Positions 47,640 through 59,371 of a stretch of 64,000 bases of DNA are shown in pieces (positions within the stretch are counted from its first letter, which is position 1; every line of letters begins with the position of its first letter). The translations under genes and the position numbers were made by a program. The notes beneath the pieces are model-generated. The model ran no database searches and was not told the DNA's origin. It saw nothing but the letters and a program-made list of their open reading frames with translations. Source of the stretch: Polyporus tsugae (taxonomy: Eukaryota; Basidiomycota; Agaricomycetes; Polyporales; Polyporaceae). The stretch lies in NCBI GenBank assembly GCA_024305745.1, contig JAHRBS010000006.1, positions 250,501-314,500 of the forward strand, written 5' to 3'.

Positions 47640-48073
47640 ATGATCATGACTTGGCAGCGCGCGGCAGTGTATCAACACCGGATGTCTATCTATGGGCGTG
47701 TTCTGTTCATCGCGTCTGTCGCCCAAATCGCGGCGTGCAGCGGCGCCGAGGCTGCGAGGGTTGACAGGTGAGCAGCACCTTCCTAACTTCCGTTGATTCT
47801 AGCGCTGTTGGTGCGCCTGAGTCCTGCGCAGTTCAGCCGCTTCCCTGGGGGCCATCGCCACATAACTCGCGTCGCTCTGATTCATGTCGCCACACATGGG
47901 CACAGGAAGCCACTGGCCGCATCCCTACTGCTCAGCAACAGCACTTCTGCTGCCCTATGCGGAGCGGAACGATCTGACATCAAATGCTGTCCACGATCCG
48001 AGACCAAAATCGAAGTCGACTCACCAGCTGCGAACTGCTGGACAGCCCGCTGGGCATCAATATGCTGTGGCAT
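47640..48073 (+). CDS. Possible N-terminal exons of a secreted/membrane protein (L)
   Basis: The ATG at 47640 opens a hydrophobic segment (YGRVLFIASVAQIAACSGAEA) that would serve as a signal anchor or signal peptide. An intron with a GTGAGC donor at 47768 and TCTAG acceptor at 47802 follows. Exon 2 begins AVGAPESCAVQPLPWG, loosely like the Cys-plus-tryptophan start of the PPPY-family core domain. No stalk or helix was found downstream. Could be a broken family copy or a chance reading. Confidence 0.25.
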
Positions 48074-48221
48074 TATGTTCCGATTCGAGGCGGGACAAAG
48101 GCTCGTTTGCGCTTCTTGGGGTATATATGGAACGTACGTATGGCTGTCACACTTATCCTTGGCTCCTCAATCTTATACTCCGTTTAACTTCTTCGATCCG
48201 TGCTACGCACATACTATTACA

Positions 48222-49290
48222 ATGCATCTTGTTGTTTTCCTTCTCGCCTCCCTATATTATATCCTTCAACTACAGTCCTTCATACGACCGGTGTTCGCGT
48301 CACAGTACGTCCGTCCCTCCAATGTTATGCGAGCTTGTGACGCGCGACTGACGTTCGCATGCTCTGCAGTGTCGTTTCTCAACGGCAGTCCGAGTTTGTC
48401 GATGTTCTGTGGTCCGGGCGGCTGACCGAGCCATACCTCGCGGCACGGGTCTCGCGGATCTCTAACTCGCACGCACTGTGCCACTCGAGTGGCAGTCCAT
48501 TGTCCTTGGTGCGTGTCTCCATGCTCCATACCTCCCTTCTACATTGTCGCTGACTCACCGTCTCGTAGGTGTGAGTATCAGACTCTGCGCCGGTCTTCCT
48601 TGAGTCGATATTCACGACGGTTCTGACCGTGCGTGACGCAGGTTCAGCCGCGGTCCCAGCGATGTGACCTACGGCTACGCGGTCCTGAACGCAACCTTCA
48701 GTTCCGAAGCCGCGGCCGAAGAGGTGCCCTCCCGTGAGTTCCGTCCCCTTCCTCCTACTTAGTATCGCGTCCGGCTGACATGGCGCGTGCGCAGTATCCG
48801 CGCGTTATCAGCGGGCCAGGAAGGCGAGGGCGACGATCAAGCTACAGATTGTCGTCACGGACGTGGACACGGCGAAGCGGGTGGACCTCAAGTCCCCAAA
48901 GTTGTTCTCCGGCACGGATCGTGAGTCTCTTCTGTTGCGCGTTGAGGGCGGGAGGCTGATGCAGTGCCGCAGATTGGCAAACCTGTTTGTAGCATAGCGG
49001 CGCTAGTATGTCGGAGCGAATCGATCACAGGTCACGCCTATGTCGAACATCCGACTCTACACGAAGAATGCAAGCTTCGTGCATGTCTATCTTGAGCTCG
49101 TCCTCAGTCGCGCCGATCCAGCTAAACGCGATCCACGGAGATGTCGAAGGGCGAGTAAGGGAACGGCGTTCTGGACGGGCTGCGCCTCAGGGACGAGAGA
49201 GCGGCGGAAACGAGTCGTCTGACCTCGTGCTGTGTGCTCGTCATCCTGCGATTACGGGTTCGAAGGACGTCTGTCTTTGTTGTAGGATCT
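48222..49290 (+). CDS. Possible decayed receptor-like N-terminus (K)
   Basis: The ATG at 48222 starts a strong hydrophobic leader (MHLVVFLLASLYYILQ). A GTACGT intron (about 48304-48368) leads to an exon reading QSEFVDVLWSGRLTEPYLAA, which resembles the family core pattern C-x-x-V-x-F-x-W-(T/S)-G-G-x-x-P-(Y/F)-x-L. Later plausible exons give DVTYGYAVLNATFSSEAAAE (about 48660) and KLQIVVTDVDTAKRVDL (about 48840-48890), each bordered by good splice sites. No helix or PPPY tail follows. A hypothetical secreted protein or 3'-truncated family member. Confidence 0.3.
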
Positions 49291-50354
49291 GCTCGTGATA
49301 CACTGTCTGCTCATATTTAACTGTCGTGGCCAGAAATACTTCACCAAGTCTGAGGCTCTTGGGGCGTGTTCATTGATGGTGCTACACTGACTCGGAGCAG
49401 TGTGGACTCACATTTCCGGTGTACATCTGTTCCTTTGTCCTACATCCACGCTGCTATGGCGTTACAGCAATCCAATCACGTGAACTTCTGAATCAATGAG
49501 CATCGCCCTCCACGCCGAGTTCGAAGTCGGATCATCGATTGTGGTCGCGAACCGTGACTTCTGGAGCACGCCGGCTGGCCACCACGTTGTGATACCACCG
49601 TATTCCGATGCGGACAAGTATGTAAGTGGCTCTTCCGTACGGATTGCTCCCACACCTATTGAGTCACGTCCAGATCAATCATTCGACTCCGTCCAACTTG
49701 AACTTGAGTCGTCAGGCTGGAGGCTTTTCGAAAGGCGATATTCCCGCTGGGCCGGCTCATCTCAACCCTCCTGCCACCAGGCTTCCCGACAAGTTCTCCG
49801 TGGACTTAGGGTGGTGTGGCAAAGAAGAGGACGTCGATATCAGAAGGGACTCGGGAACATCACTGGCAGAGAGCCAGGGAAACCAAGTACGTCGCCCTTT
49901 CTCGTAGAACCTGTTCATGATACGAAGGCTGTGCGCCACCAGGTGGAAAACACATAAGTGAGTGTCTGAGGTTGGCGGTGAATGCAGCCGTCCCATTCCT
50001 GTGCAACTTCTTGCCCGTGTTTGACTAGTACATTAAGACGACGCCCATTACATTGCGACTACATCCATCGACGCAAACGCAAACGCAAACATTCCCTGCG
50101 TATTCGCTTGCTGCTGGGAATATTTTATACACACGGTGGGTCTGTTCGGACGCATATAGCTATCAGTGCTACTGTACCATACTGACTCCGGTTGCGACCC
50201 CCAGAACGAAAGTCTGGAACGTGTACAGCTGGTCTCCCACTCCATTCCGCCGCCTCGACCTCTATCACGCGGTTACTGCCAACTTGTATGGTATTTGCCC
50301 TACTTGCTGATTGGATTATCATGACGGGTACTCTGGAAGGTTACGACGGACACC
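49291..50354. other. Unassigned stretch before the HET pseudogene
   Basis: A plus-strand frame at 49496-49957 (SIALHAEFEVGSSIVVANRD at its start) is open for 153 codons but has no recognised domain. A six-base unit CGCAAA is repeated three times near 50074-50092. Nothing else seen. Confidence 0.35.
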
Positions 50355-52308
50355 ATGCGCCTCCTGGACACCTTGACTGGACAGTTCGTCGAAAAGGACC
50401 CGAGGCACGAGCATGTTACGTACCCCATCTTGTCACACACCTGGGATCGCAACGGGGAGCAGACGTTTCAGCAGTTGAGAGAGATCCAGAAGCGGTATAC
50501 TAGCGACTCTGGACGCCCACGTCGGATGAGGACCAAATCGTTGGTTAGCTCCATCTGGAACGACTGGGAGCTCTAGACCAAGATCTGGGACGCGTGCGCC
50601 GTTGCGCGGAAGAACGGCTTCCGCTACGTCTGGATCGATTGGTGCTGCATCGACAAAACGAGTAGTTCGGAGCTCTCGGAGGCAATCAATTCCATGTTCA
50701 GCTGGTATGGTGGGGCGGAGATTTGCTATGCGTACCTCGCCGACGTGCCCACCGAAGAGGACTATTGGGCCCTCGAGTCCAGCTTTCGCAAAAGCCGGTG
50801 GTTCACACGTGGCTGGACGCTCCAGGAGCTCATTGCGCCTCCGTGCGTTACGTTTCTCCCCAGGGATTGGAAGGTCCTTGGATGGAAGCATTCTCTTCAC
50901 GGCTTGGTATGCCAAATCACCGAGTTCGCTACACAAGTTTAGCGTCGCCGAGCGGCTCTCGTGGACCGCAAGGCGAGAGACGACGAGGGTGGAAGACCGC
51001 GCGTATTCGCTGCTAGGGATCTTCGACATTAACATGCCCCTTCTATACAGCGAGGGAGAGCGCGCTTTCCGACGACTGCAGGAGGAGATCGTGCGGCGCA
51101 TACCGGACCAGAGCCTCCTCGCGTGGAAACATGTGTATTTCGGGTACCAGAGCCTCTACGAGCCCCTCCACCCTGCATCCCCCCACAAGCATCAACGACA
51201 GTGTGTCTGCCACCCAGAAAGGAAGTCACGATGTTCCACATCCTTGCTCGCCCCATCCCCGGACAGCTTCTCCAACGCTGCGAACATTCGAACAGTCCCC
51301 CATGAGGAAGTCGCTCGTCGACTCCATCACCTCCATCTCCCTGCTCCGGATTACAGGTTCACCGTCACCCCGCACGGTATCCGCACACGGGTCCCCGCAG
51401 TCCCGCTCTCCCATTGTTTACCCGCATTACCGGCGATCATCACCCCACGCGATCCTTCCCCACTGTCCGAATGGTACCTCGGCATTCTAGGCTGCGAGCA
51501 CAAGGCGCGCCCCGGACACCTCCTAGGACGGGTCTGCCGCATCTCCGCCTCCGAGTCTGGCATCCAATCTTTGGAGTACGGATTGGTGGGGACGTACTGG
51601 GTCAACTTGGAGGGCCATCGCGTTCATCACGCCGAGCTTTTCCCCTTGTCCCCGCAGACCATCGAGCGCTGTTCCCCCAGTTTGGAGCTCAAGACGGTAT
51701 ACATATGATCATCATCCTACGCCGACTCGGACAGAGCAAGTTCCGTGCGATCGCCGAAGAGCCCACTCTATCGTCCACACGACGCGATCCACCTGGTGCT
51801 GCGGAAGAGGACTCGGAGAGCTCTACGCGCCAAGGGATACTACGCGGCCGACCTTCGAGGCCCAGACCGGAACCACCCTGCGACCCATTCGCTCACGATT
51901 TCGAGCGCGCAACACACCATCACCATCGAACTCCTCCATATCCTGCAGAACAAGGGTATGCAGCTTACCATCAAGGCCCGTGTGAGGGTGTCGCAACTCT
52001 CTCCGATCGACTCTCCCAGAGACGCGGCGGTCGGGAACGGGAAGGGTGATCGCGGCGTCACCCTGTCTTGGACCGACTTCCCGCCATGGGCCCCGAGACT
52101 GTAGGACAGCAAGGGCGCGATCTTGACTGCGGCGGGAGGCGAGAAGCTCGTCGTGAGCCTCAGTCTCAAGTTTGCGACGAGGTTGAAGGACCATTACTTC
52201 ATATGTGTCGACGTGGCCCGGCACGACTCGCCCTCCACGTCTTCTGCATTGCGCCCCGAGAAGTCGCAGGGATCGAAGGTCATCCTCGGAGCAGTCCCGG
52301 GGTCATGA
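50355..52308 (+). pseudogene. HET-domain protein, multiply broken
   Basis: A mushroom HET-domain (heterokaryon incompatibility) gene; intact relatives trigger cell death on non-self fusion in some fungi. The ATG at 50355 gives MRLLDTLTGQFVE, then YPILSHTWDRNGEQTF (start of the HET core). A TAG at 50574-50576 interrupts it; the same frame resumes with FRYVWIDWCCIDKTSSSELS and SRWFTRGWTLQELIAPP, the core HET motifs. At about 50940 the frame shifts, joining to ERLSWTARRETTRVEDRAYS and LLGIFDINMPLLYSEGERA. The C-terminal half (SEWYLGILGCEHKARPGHLL; ERCSPSLELKTVYI) stays in that frame but meets stops at 51706 and 52102, with homology continuing beyond both (YRPHDAIHLVLRKRTR; AAGGEKLVVSLSLKF). Three stops plus one frameshift indicate a dead gene. 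Confidence 0.85.
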
Positions 52309-53127
52309 GTCATAAGGGCTGCTCGCGTGGACAAAGCAGGTGGCGCGAATGTGCGCGAGGACACGAGGATAGCCCGGGGGGGAGAGCGAGGGCGGAGGAA
52401 CGGCTGATATCAAAGAGCTGCCTGGCGGCAGACGTTCCGGAAGGCCGTCCCGGATAACTTGGCGGACGATCGTGACCCCTACGTCTTTGTGGTCTTGTCG
52501 CAATAGGACGCCGTTTGAGGGAACTTGAGATGGGTTTTCCGTGCAAAGCACCCTGGCGGCACTTCACGGTTATGCAACCAAATCATACGCCGTCGCGTCA
52601 TGGAGTAAAGGAGTTAAATGAGTCAACATTCGCAACGAGGTGTATACATACAGAGGACACGTTTGGTGAAGACGAAACCGTAGGCTCGACGTGACCCTGC
52701 GCGGGGGAAGCATAAATCCAGCGCGTTATGGGACATTGTTGGTACGTTTTGCGTGTCCTCCTACGCCATCGGGCACTTCCCCGTGGATTCGGATGTCCTA
52801 AAACAACGTCTGACAACGCGGGACAGACAACAGATGCACTCACTGACTCACAAAATCGCGCCACAACTATACCCATCGCCGATTTTGTATCTCCACGCTG
52901 GACGAGAGAGCCATCGTTGGCGCGCTAGTGTTGGCGGGGGAGAGAAGAGACCTACCATGGACAAGCAGTAAGTGCCAAACTTTCGGAACTTGTGAAATAG
53001 ATCTGTGGCGGGAGCCCAGAGGTGCATTGGCTGACTAAGCAGCTCGGAGCGCACAGGCGCTTGACTGCGTTGAGCTGCTGAGTCTCTTACGCCTTTTTTT
53101 CCTCATGTCTTACAGCATCTCGGAGTC
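52309..53127. other. Intergenic stretch after the HET pseudogene
   Basis: Frames near 52430-52500 (QTFRKAVPDNLADDRDPYVF then VVLSQ) read like a continuation of the HET C-terminal region, so the pseudogene may extend to about 52.6 kb. The remainder shows nothing recognisable. Confidence 0.4.
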
Positions 53128-54881
53128 TTGGACCCCTCGTGTCTATCCTCCTCGAAGTCTTGTGCCGTCATCAGATCACCTGCTGCAATGCTAGTAGGAG
53201 CTACCGGCGCTGGTCGTCGGGATGGTCCTCGAAACGGCGACTCCAACCCAGCAGTAGCTTCAAGGGTCCATCGTAAAGGAACGCACTGGCAGTCAGTTTG
53301 TGTCAAGTCCTTCAACTTGTCCTTGGATGGGGCGGCAACTGTTTGTTGCAACTAGATGGTGATTCCTGGTCAAGCTCGGAGATCGCGGCCACAGCCTCAG
53401 TGTCCCAGCAAGGATCCTCCCCTCCCATTGGACGTCACCCCTGGGGTATTCAGTGTCCTTCGTTTCCGGAAGTACCTAATGTGTTCGGCCCACACAAAGG
53501 GTACGTTCCCTCATTGCCTGCTTTCCTAGCGCTCCCATATGCGACACATGCTGCGAACCACCAAGCTATAAGATCTGGAGACATGCACCCGGTTTCCGTT
53601 CCCGTCCGTCTTCGGGATGGTTGCTGAGACCATTCTCACTCATATATACAGACTTCATGTTGTCGTTCAGTCCCAGGACCCGTTCTCTAAACTCTTCCGC
53701 TCCCTTTCCGCCCCTCTATGGCGTCGCTAGCTAGTCCTGCGTGTTTTGTAGTGGGCGGTTGCGGGACGGAGAGGACTAGTAGCATGCTGGCAAACATAGG
53801 ACTACCTCCAACGACCAGCCTTTCCGATACTACAACTCCACATACTTCTTCTTTGCCCACTTCTAGTCAGCCTCCCCCTTCTCTTTCACCGACGACCTTC
53901 CCTTTCATCCCAACATCTAGTCCTACTGGCCCTTCAATATCTCCGCAGGTGAGTGGGGTGGTCCTTCGGATTGCTTCAAAGCAGCTTAATTATACTGAAC
54001 TTACTCGACCAGACGTCTCCAAGTGCCCCCGCAGCATCCGGCATGGCTCCCATCTGGCACTCGTGCCAGTGTACAAGCACCGGCACGATCGTGGGTATCG
54101 CGATCGCAGCGGCGTCGGCCGCAAGTGTCTTCACTATGCTGCTCCTCTTGTGCATCCTGCGGCAAAACCGTCGCTCTACATCAAAGAACAACTTGCGCCC
54201 TCTGACGGGTACGTCTGATAATCTCGCTCATGCTGCCATACCAGCTGTTTACCCGTCACTCGCTCGTCGCGACAGACCCCTTCCCCGAATCGAAGAACCC
54301 TAATCCTTCGCCATCGAGTATCCGGGATACAGTGATCCTGATCTCGCCCGACCGCGACAAGCCGTCCGTGCACGGCGGCAGCGAGACGCGCAGATCCTCC
54401 GAGTCCTACTACTCTCAGTACTCTCATGGCCACAACGGTAAGCCCCCCCCCCTGCTCTCCCTCCTCACGCAGGCACTCACACGGAAACGCAGGAGACGAC
54501 AAGCTCAGGTCGAGCGTCTCCGTGCCGCAGCTCCCCGCCATCATCCTCAGCCCCCCGCTCCTCACGCCATCTTCGTCCGAGTTCGAGTCCCAACGCCAGA
54601 GGTCCGGCATGTCCCCGCCTGGGACCCCCGCTCATGCGTACACGCACACGGAAAACGGGTCGGACGCGAGGCAGACGGGCGTTCGCAGCTTCGCAAGTTC
54701 ACGGATACCATCTGTCATAGGCAGCTCCGCGGGATCGGATCGAACGGTGCTTCCAAGACTGATCGAGGTCGACGGAGACGCGTTGAACGTGACCGTGGCC
54801 GTGGCGGCGGCGGCGCCTCTGGGGATGATGCCTGTAGCCCGGGACTCGGAAGATCGGGATGGCCGCGCTGTTCCCGCTTGA
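53128..54881 (+). CDS. Divergent single-pass membrane protein, copy I (no PPPY; 5' part damaged)
   Basis: Resolved exons: one ending at 53948 (Ser/Thr/Pro stalk, PTTSLSDTTTPHTSSLPTSS), 54013-54208 with the helix GTIVGIAIAAASAASVFTML then LRQNRRS, 54276-54437, and 54493-54881. The intron after 54208 is phase 1 and rebuilds GAC, exactly like copies A and C, which ties this gene to the family. Its tail lacks the VRLAGG box and PPPY and instead has SYYSQYSHGHNG and a 'VPQLPAIILSPP' stretch. Upstream, 53.29-53.47 kb contains LGWGGNCLLQLDGDSWSSSE, then pieces in different frames (WTSPLGYSVSFVSGST), resembling the core beta domain but with frame changes. No clear signal peptide. Probably expressed only if unseen introns repair the 5' part. 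Confidence 0.5.
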
Positions 54882-55447
54882 CGGTCATGACCGGTGGTCA
54901 GCGCACGACTGCTACTACGGATGGGAGTCGATGCGGCGCGACTGGCAGAGGGGTGAACGTCAAGTCGTCGGACTCGGAGGCGTCGAGCCGAGTGTCAGGT
55001 CAGCGCCGTGCTCCAGGATACTATGGTTGCTTCAGGATTCTTCGATCGTGAGTAGTACTATAGATATTAGATATACTTCATTCATTTGTGTTTCGGTCCT
55101 TGGGCATAGCGTAAATTCCCGTTCGTTCGTTTGTTCGTCGTCAGGCACTGTATCATTAGTCGTCTCCTCGAGTCTTCAACTTCGTCTCTTCATTTCCGCC
55201 ATTATACTACCGCGTCGGACTCTGTATCCTCTACAATATACAAACATTAAATATATGCCCACCCACTTCAACAACTTCCACTGTCTGGAATACCCACTTG
55301 TTTGTATCAACTCCATCTACCTGGCGCTCGGGACGGTCAACGTTCCCGCGTGCACAGCAGCCACGGACCGTGGCCCGCGGTAGTCAAAATCCTGCATGGT
55401 ATGTTGTCCCCCCCTTCGAACTCGCTGTATATGACTGACTCATTTCA
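54882..55447. other. 3' region of copy I
   Basis: No gene recognised. A frame open to 55383 has no recognisable features. Presumably untranslated and intergenic sequence. Confidence 0.4.
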
Positions 55448-55789
55448 ATGCGGACAACCTTTTATCCCTCTATCGTGATGCTATCGCCTGTCGTACACGC
55501 CCCCCGGGGTTGCTTCGGTACACGTTGGCAAACGGCGTTCTTCCCCTGTTTCTACAGGTTACGGCGCACCCACATGCCTCGCGCACAACAGGAGAGAGCG
55601 TGTTCTTCCGCGTCCAATCCTCGGGCGGGGGGAGGGCGCAGTCTGCCCCGGTTGTTGTCCAACCCGGAAGTCCGTCTTGCCGTCGAGTCTGTGACTATCA
55701 TCGATTTGCCTGCTGACCTTCTCATCCCCTTGATTGCCTGCCAGGGCAGGGGTAGGTGGACAGTCCTGACACGACAGCTGGTCAGTTGA
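55448..55789 (+). pseudogene. Relic of a receptor-family core domain (J)
   Basis: One frame reads TGESVFFRVQSSGGGRAQSA then PVVVQPGSPSC. It resembles the last strands of the core domain (pattern S-A-P-x-x-V-Q-P-G-x-x-x-C, compare VQPASCF in copy B). No stalk, helix or tail follows before the minus-strand gene at 55906. Most likely a fragment left by duplication. Confidence 0.3.
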
Positions 55790-55905
55790 GTCGATGGACG
55801 ACGCTTGTGCCAGCATGTACCGTAGACGGCCCGTCAACCACTGCAGTCGTGACAGTGTCAATTCGAATGCAAGCGGCCTGGAATACACGGTTCAGCGACT
55901 CTGAA

Positions 55906-57448
55906 TCACAGCACCTCCATCGCGCCCCACTCCAATACCCTGAACACCGTCCCGTCCCACGCCTCCTTCCGCACACCCACAACGCTGGCCCAGTCGACGG
56001 TCCCCGCGCGCACACGCGCTTCCTTCCAGGTCGCGGACATCGCCTCGTCTGCTGCGAGCCCGCGGAAGAGCATGAACACGCGTGTCACCACGCCTGGCTT
56101 CGGGTCGATCTCGAGCTCCGCGGCGCGTGCGTACGCCGCTTGAGGAAGGAACCGGAGCGCGATGAAGGGCTTCTTCGAGAGCTTCGGCAGCCAGTATGTG
56201 ATGAAGTCGTTGCGCGCAGCCGTGTGCAGAGAAAGTGCCTGCAGGGTGCGATCGAGGTACGGGAGGAGCTCAGAGAAGGGCAGGACCACAGCGGTCGAGA
56301 GATCGGGGGTGAGCGATGGGTAGGCGGGATCGAAGTGCTCGAGCGCGGTGTCCGACTCGAAGATGGGCGGCGCGTGCGGCTGGGTGTCGGCCTCCCAGAA
56401 GAGGTAGGAGAGCTCGAGCCCGGTGCGGCGCTCGACGAGCGTCCCGTCCGGACTCGCAGAAACTGACCAAGCCACCACATCGCGCGACCCGTTCCCCGGC
56501 CTATTGGCGGATTCCGGGATGGGATAGAGGTGCGTGAAAGCCCACTGGGGACTGAGACGGACCGTGACGGTGGCGGAGGGGATGGCGACCGGAGGAAATA
56601 GGTAGATGACGGGTTTTCCGCCCGTGTAGGATAAGACGATGTGCACTGTGCACTCGACTTTCATGTCGTAGTACGAAAGCGTGTGTTCATCTACAAGCTG
56701 GTGTCCAGCATAGATTAGCCTCGGCGGTACCGTTGCCATGCACGGCGTAATGTCCCCATCACGAATTAGCCTCTCTTTGATGATTTGCCTCAGCTTTGCT
56801 ACCGCCATCGACGGCCCGTCCGCATGAACCATGAATGTCTTGCCCGTCAGCCTAGAAATCAAGACGAATGGTGAGTTGGACCATTGCAGATATTGCTCCA
56901 GTGATGCAATGAAATGTACAAACGTTTTTCCATACAACGTGAAAGGTTTACCCTCCTTTGGCTTGGCCAGGGGTAAAGACATGTACCCTACTTGTTTTGT
57001 TGTGTCTGCCTTGGATGAGGTACGCTGCTTCTTCGGCTTGGTGTCTGCCGCCTCTCCGGCGGAACGACTGCTGGATGAAGACTGAGCGATCTGGTGGGTC
57101 GACGTGTCCGCGTGGTCTCCGCCCGTCCGAATCCTCGAGAGAAGCACTGTTGCTCCCTTGGGAATAAGGCCAAGCGTCTCGTTGGTGAGCTCCATCTCAA
57201 CGCCGTCTATGGTGCCGATGAGCACCAACTCGTCGACCACAGCGCGAAGGCGAAAGTGCGCGGACGCTTGGGAGATGAGGTTCTATATGATTATGATTTC
57301 AACTCACGTTTTTCGTATTAGTAGGCTGTGAATTGGACATGCGTACCTCAACTGAGGTGCGATTAAGGAACCCGACACATCGTGACTTCCACTTCACCGG
57401 AATCACTCGACACGTGGTAAGGTTGAGGGTCTCGCGGGTTGCAGGCAT
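55906..57448 (-). CDS. Ubiquitin-like-domain protein with C-terminal KPVIYLFPP module, copy 1
   Basis: Exon 1 is 57448-57347 (MPATRETLNLTTCRVIPVKW), exon 2 57282-55906; the 64-base intron has a clear TACTAAT branch site and is phase 0. Order: N-terminal sensor-like segment (VVDELVLIGTIDGVEMELTN), a Ser/Lys-rich linker (SSSSSRSAGEAADTKPKKQR), a highly divergent ubiquitin-like domain (FVLISRLTGKTFMVHADGPS to LIYAGHQLVDEHTLSYYDMK and VHIVLSYTGG), then the KPVIYLFPP domain that ends [11 protein letters not shown] at 55906. That C-terminal module ([40 protein letters not shown]) is common in basidiomycetes; its function is unknown. The ubiquitin fold keeps the I-Y/F-A-G and terminal G-G landmarks. 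About 493 residues, no lesion. Confidence 0.82.
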
Positions 57449-57877
57449 TTCCCCTCACAGATAACATGAATTAGTCGGGAGAAGGATACCGAAGCTCTCA
57501 ACAAGATCTAGACACACCTGACTTCAAGTTCTTATAGGGTAGTGAGTTCGACGTGGCACGGTCGGCGCGGAGGGCTACACAAACTGGAGTTTCTGCGCAA
57601 CCATGGCCATCTTTTTCAGTGACCAAAAGGACGCCATGATGTGGATTAATGTACGCACCACCAAGTAGTCAACTACAATCAAGCCGTGGAGGTGAGGGTT
57701 GACGCGTTGACGTCGAAGACGAACTTTAGAACGCCAAGCTCCGGGGCTTAAGCGCTTTCGGCTACAAGCGGTCGGTTAACACAGCGCGCGCCGCGTCGTT
57801 ACATGGACCACGACCTAGAGTACATTACCCTTATTGTATATCAATCGCACCCTGAACTGAAGGTGACTAAAATACGG
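57449..57877. other. Promoter region between the tandem ubiquitin-like genes
   Basis: About 430 bases. Contains the promoter of copy 1 and the terminator of copy 2. No other feature seen. Confidence 0.55.
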
Positions 57878-59371
57878 TCACAAAACTTCCATCGCACCCC
57901 ATTCCAAAACCCTGAATCGACTCTCGTCCCAAGCCCCCGCCTCCACGCCCAAGACCTTGACCCAGTCCATCTCCCCGACGCGTGCTCGCGCGGCAGACCA
58001 CATCGCATGGTCAGCGTCCTCAGGGGAGACGTCACGGAACAGCATGAACACGCGCGTCACGACGTCAGGCTTCGGCTCAACGTCGAGGCTCGCCGCGCGC
58101 TCGTATGCCACTTGAGGAAGGAACCGAAGCGCGACAAACGGCTTCTTCGCAAGCTTGGGAAGCCAGTACGTGATGAAGTCGTTGCGCGCGGAGGTGTGCA
58201 GCGACAGCTTCTTCAGCGCCGCGTCGAGATAGGGAAGGAGCTGCGCAAAGGGAAGGAGAACCGCCGTTGGGGTGTCGCAGTCGAGCGTCGGGTACGCGGG
58301 ATTGAAGTATTCGGTACGACCGTCTGCTGGGCCAAGGGGTGGACTGGGCGGGAGGGAAGCATTAGATTCGGCCTCCCAGAAGAGGTACGACAGCTCGAGC
58401 CTTGTGTCCTTCTCGACGAGCGTTCCACCAGGCTGCGCCGACACCGACCAGGCGATGCGCTGGCGTCCGTCCTCCAGTTGCTTTGGGGCGGCCACGGGGT
58501 ATACGTGTGAGAACGACCACTGGGGAGCGAGGCTGACGGAGACAGTCGCGTCCGGTATCGCGCTCGGGGGAAATAGATAAATGACAGGCTTTCCGCCAAC
58601 CTGCCGCAGCACGAGGTGGAGGACGCTCTCTCTCCGGACATTGAAGTCAGATAGGGTGCGGCCCTCCTCGATCTCTCGACCGGCGAAGAGGAGGCGCTGT
58701 TGAGACTCCGGTATCCCCTCTCTATCGAGTATCTTAGTCTTGAGGTTGTCGATAGTGTCTGCGGACTCGCACTGGATCTCGAACCATCTACCAGTCACCC
58801 TATGGATGTGGGGTGCCACAGTATCATCGTCCATTCGCACTGTCACTCGCTGAATGCCAAACATTGAAAACGCAAGGCTTACGTTACGACCCAAACGAAC
58901 ATTCCAGCAGGCTTCGAGACGTGAGATGACGGGCCCAAGAAGGAAAGCCAGTTTTCCGCCTGATGGTCGGAGCAGACATGGGTTGCGGTTTCCTCCAGTT
59001 TCGCTCTTTTTGCTCGCGGAGCGTCCGGCGCTCGGGATATATGCTCTTGTTGAATGCGAGAGAGTGTTAGGGTTGTACCCTTGGGAAAGAGGCCCAGGAC
59101 GTCGTCTGTGACTTCGAGTTCCTCGCCGTGTAGTTCGCCAAGGAGGACCAGGTCGGGTTGCACGGCACCGAGTCGGAAATGTCTACAGGCTTTCTGTATT
59201 ATCGTCTGAGATAATATGCGTGAGCAACGTCTACCAAAGGAGGTTGATGTATGACAACCATGAAACTTGTCTCACCTCGACTGAGTCGTTCGCAAAGCCA
59301 GCGGTGCGCGACAGCCATTTGACACGTACTATCGCACTTGAGGAGGTCATACGGGAGCGTTCTTTCCCCAT
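57878..59371 (-). CDS. Ubiquitin-like-domain protein with C-terminal KPVIYLFPP module, copy 2
   Basis: Exons 59371-59276, 59205-58897 and 58849-57878. The first intron interrupts the same place as in copy 1 (after ...DSVE / ...TSVE, phase 0); the second (47 bases) is absent from copy 1. The N-terminal segment [20 protein letters not shown] parallels copy 1. The ubiquitin-like domain is close to ubiquitin itself: [40 protein letters not shown] and [11 protein letters not shown], with the I44-type patch region and G-G end kept. It passes straight into [20 protein letters not shown] and ends [11 protein letters not shown]. No protease-exposed tail follows the G-G, so it is probably a fixed ubiquitin-like domain rather than a released modifier. 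About 458 residues, no lesion. Confidence 0.85.
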
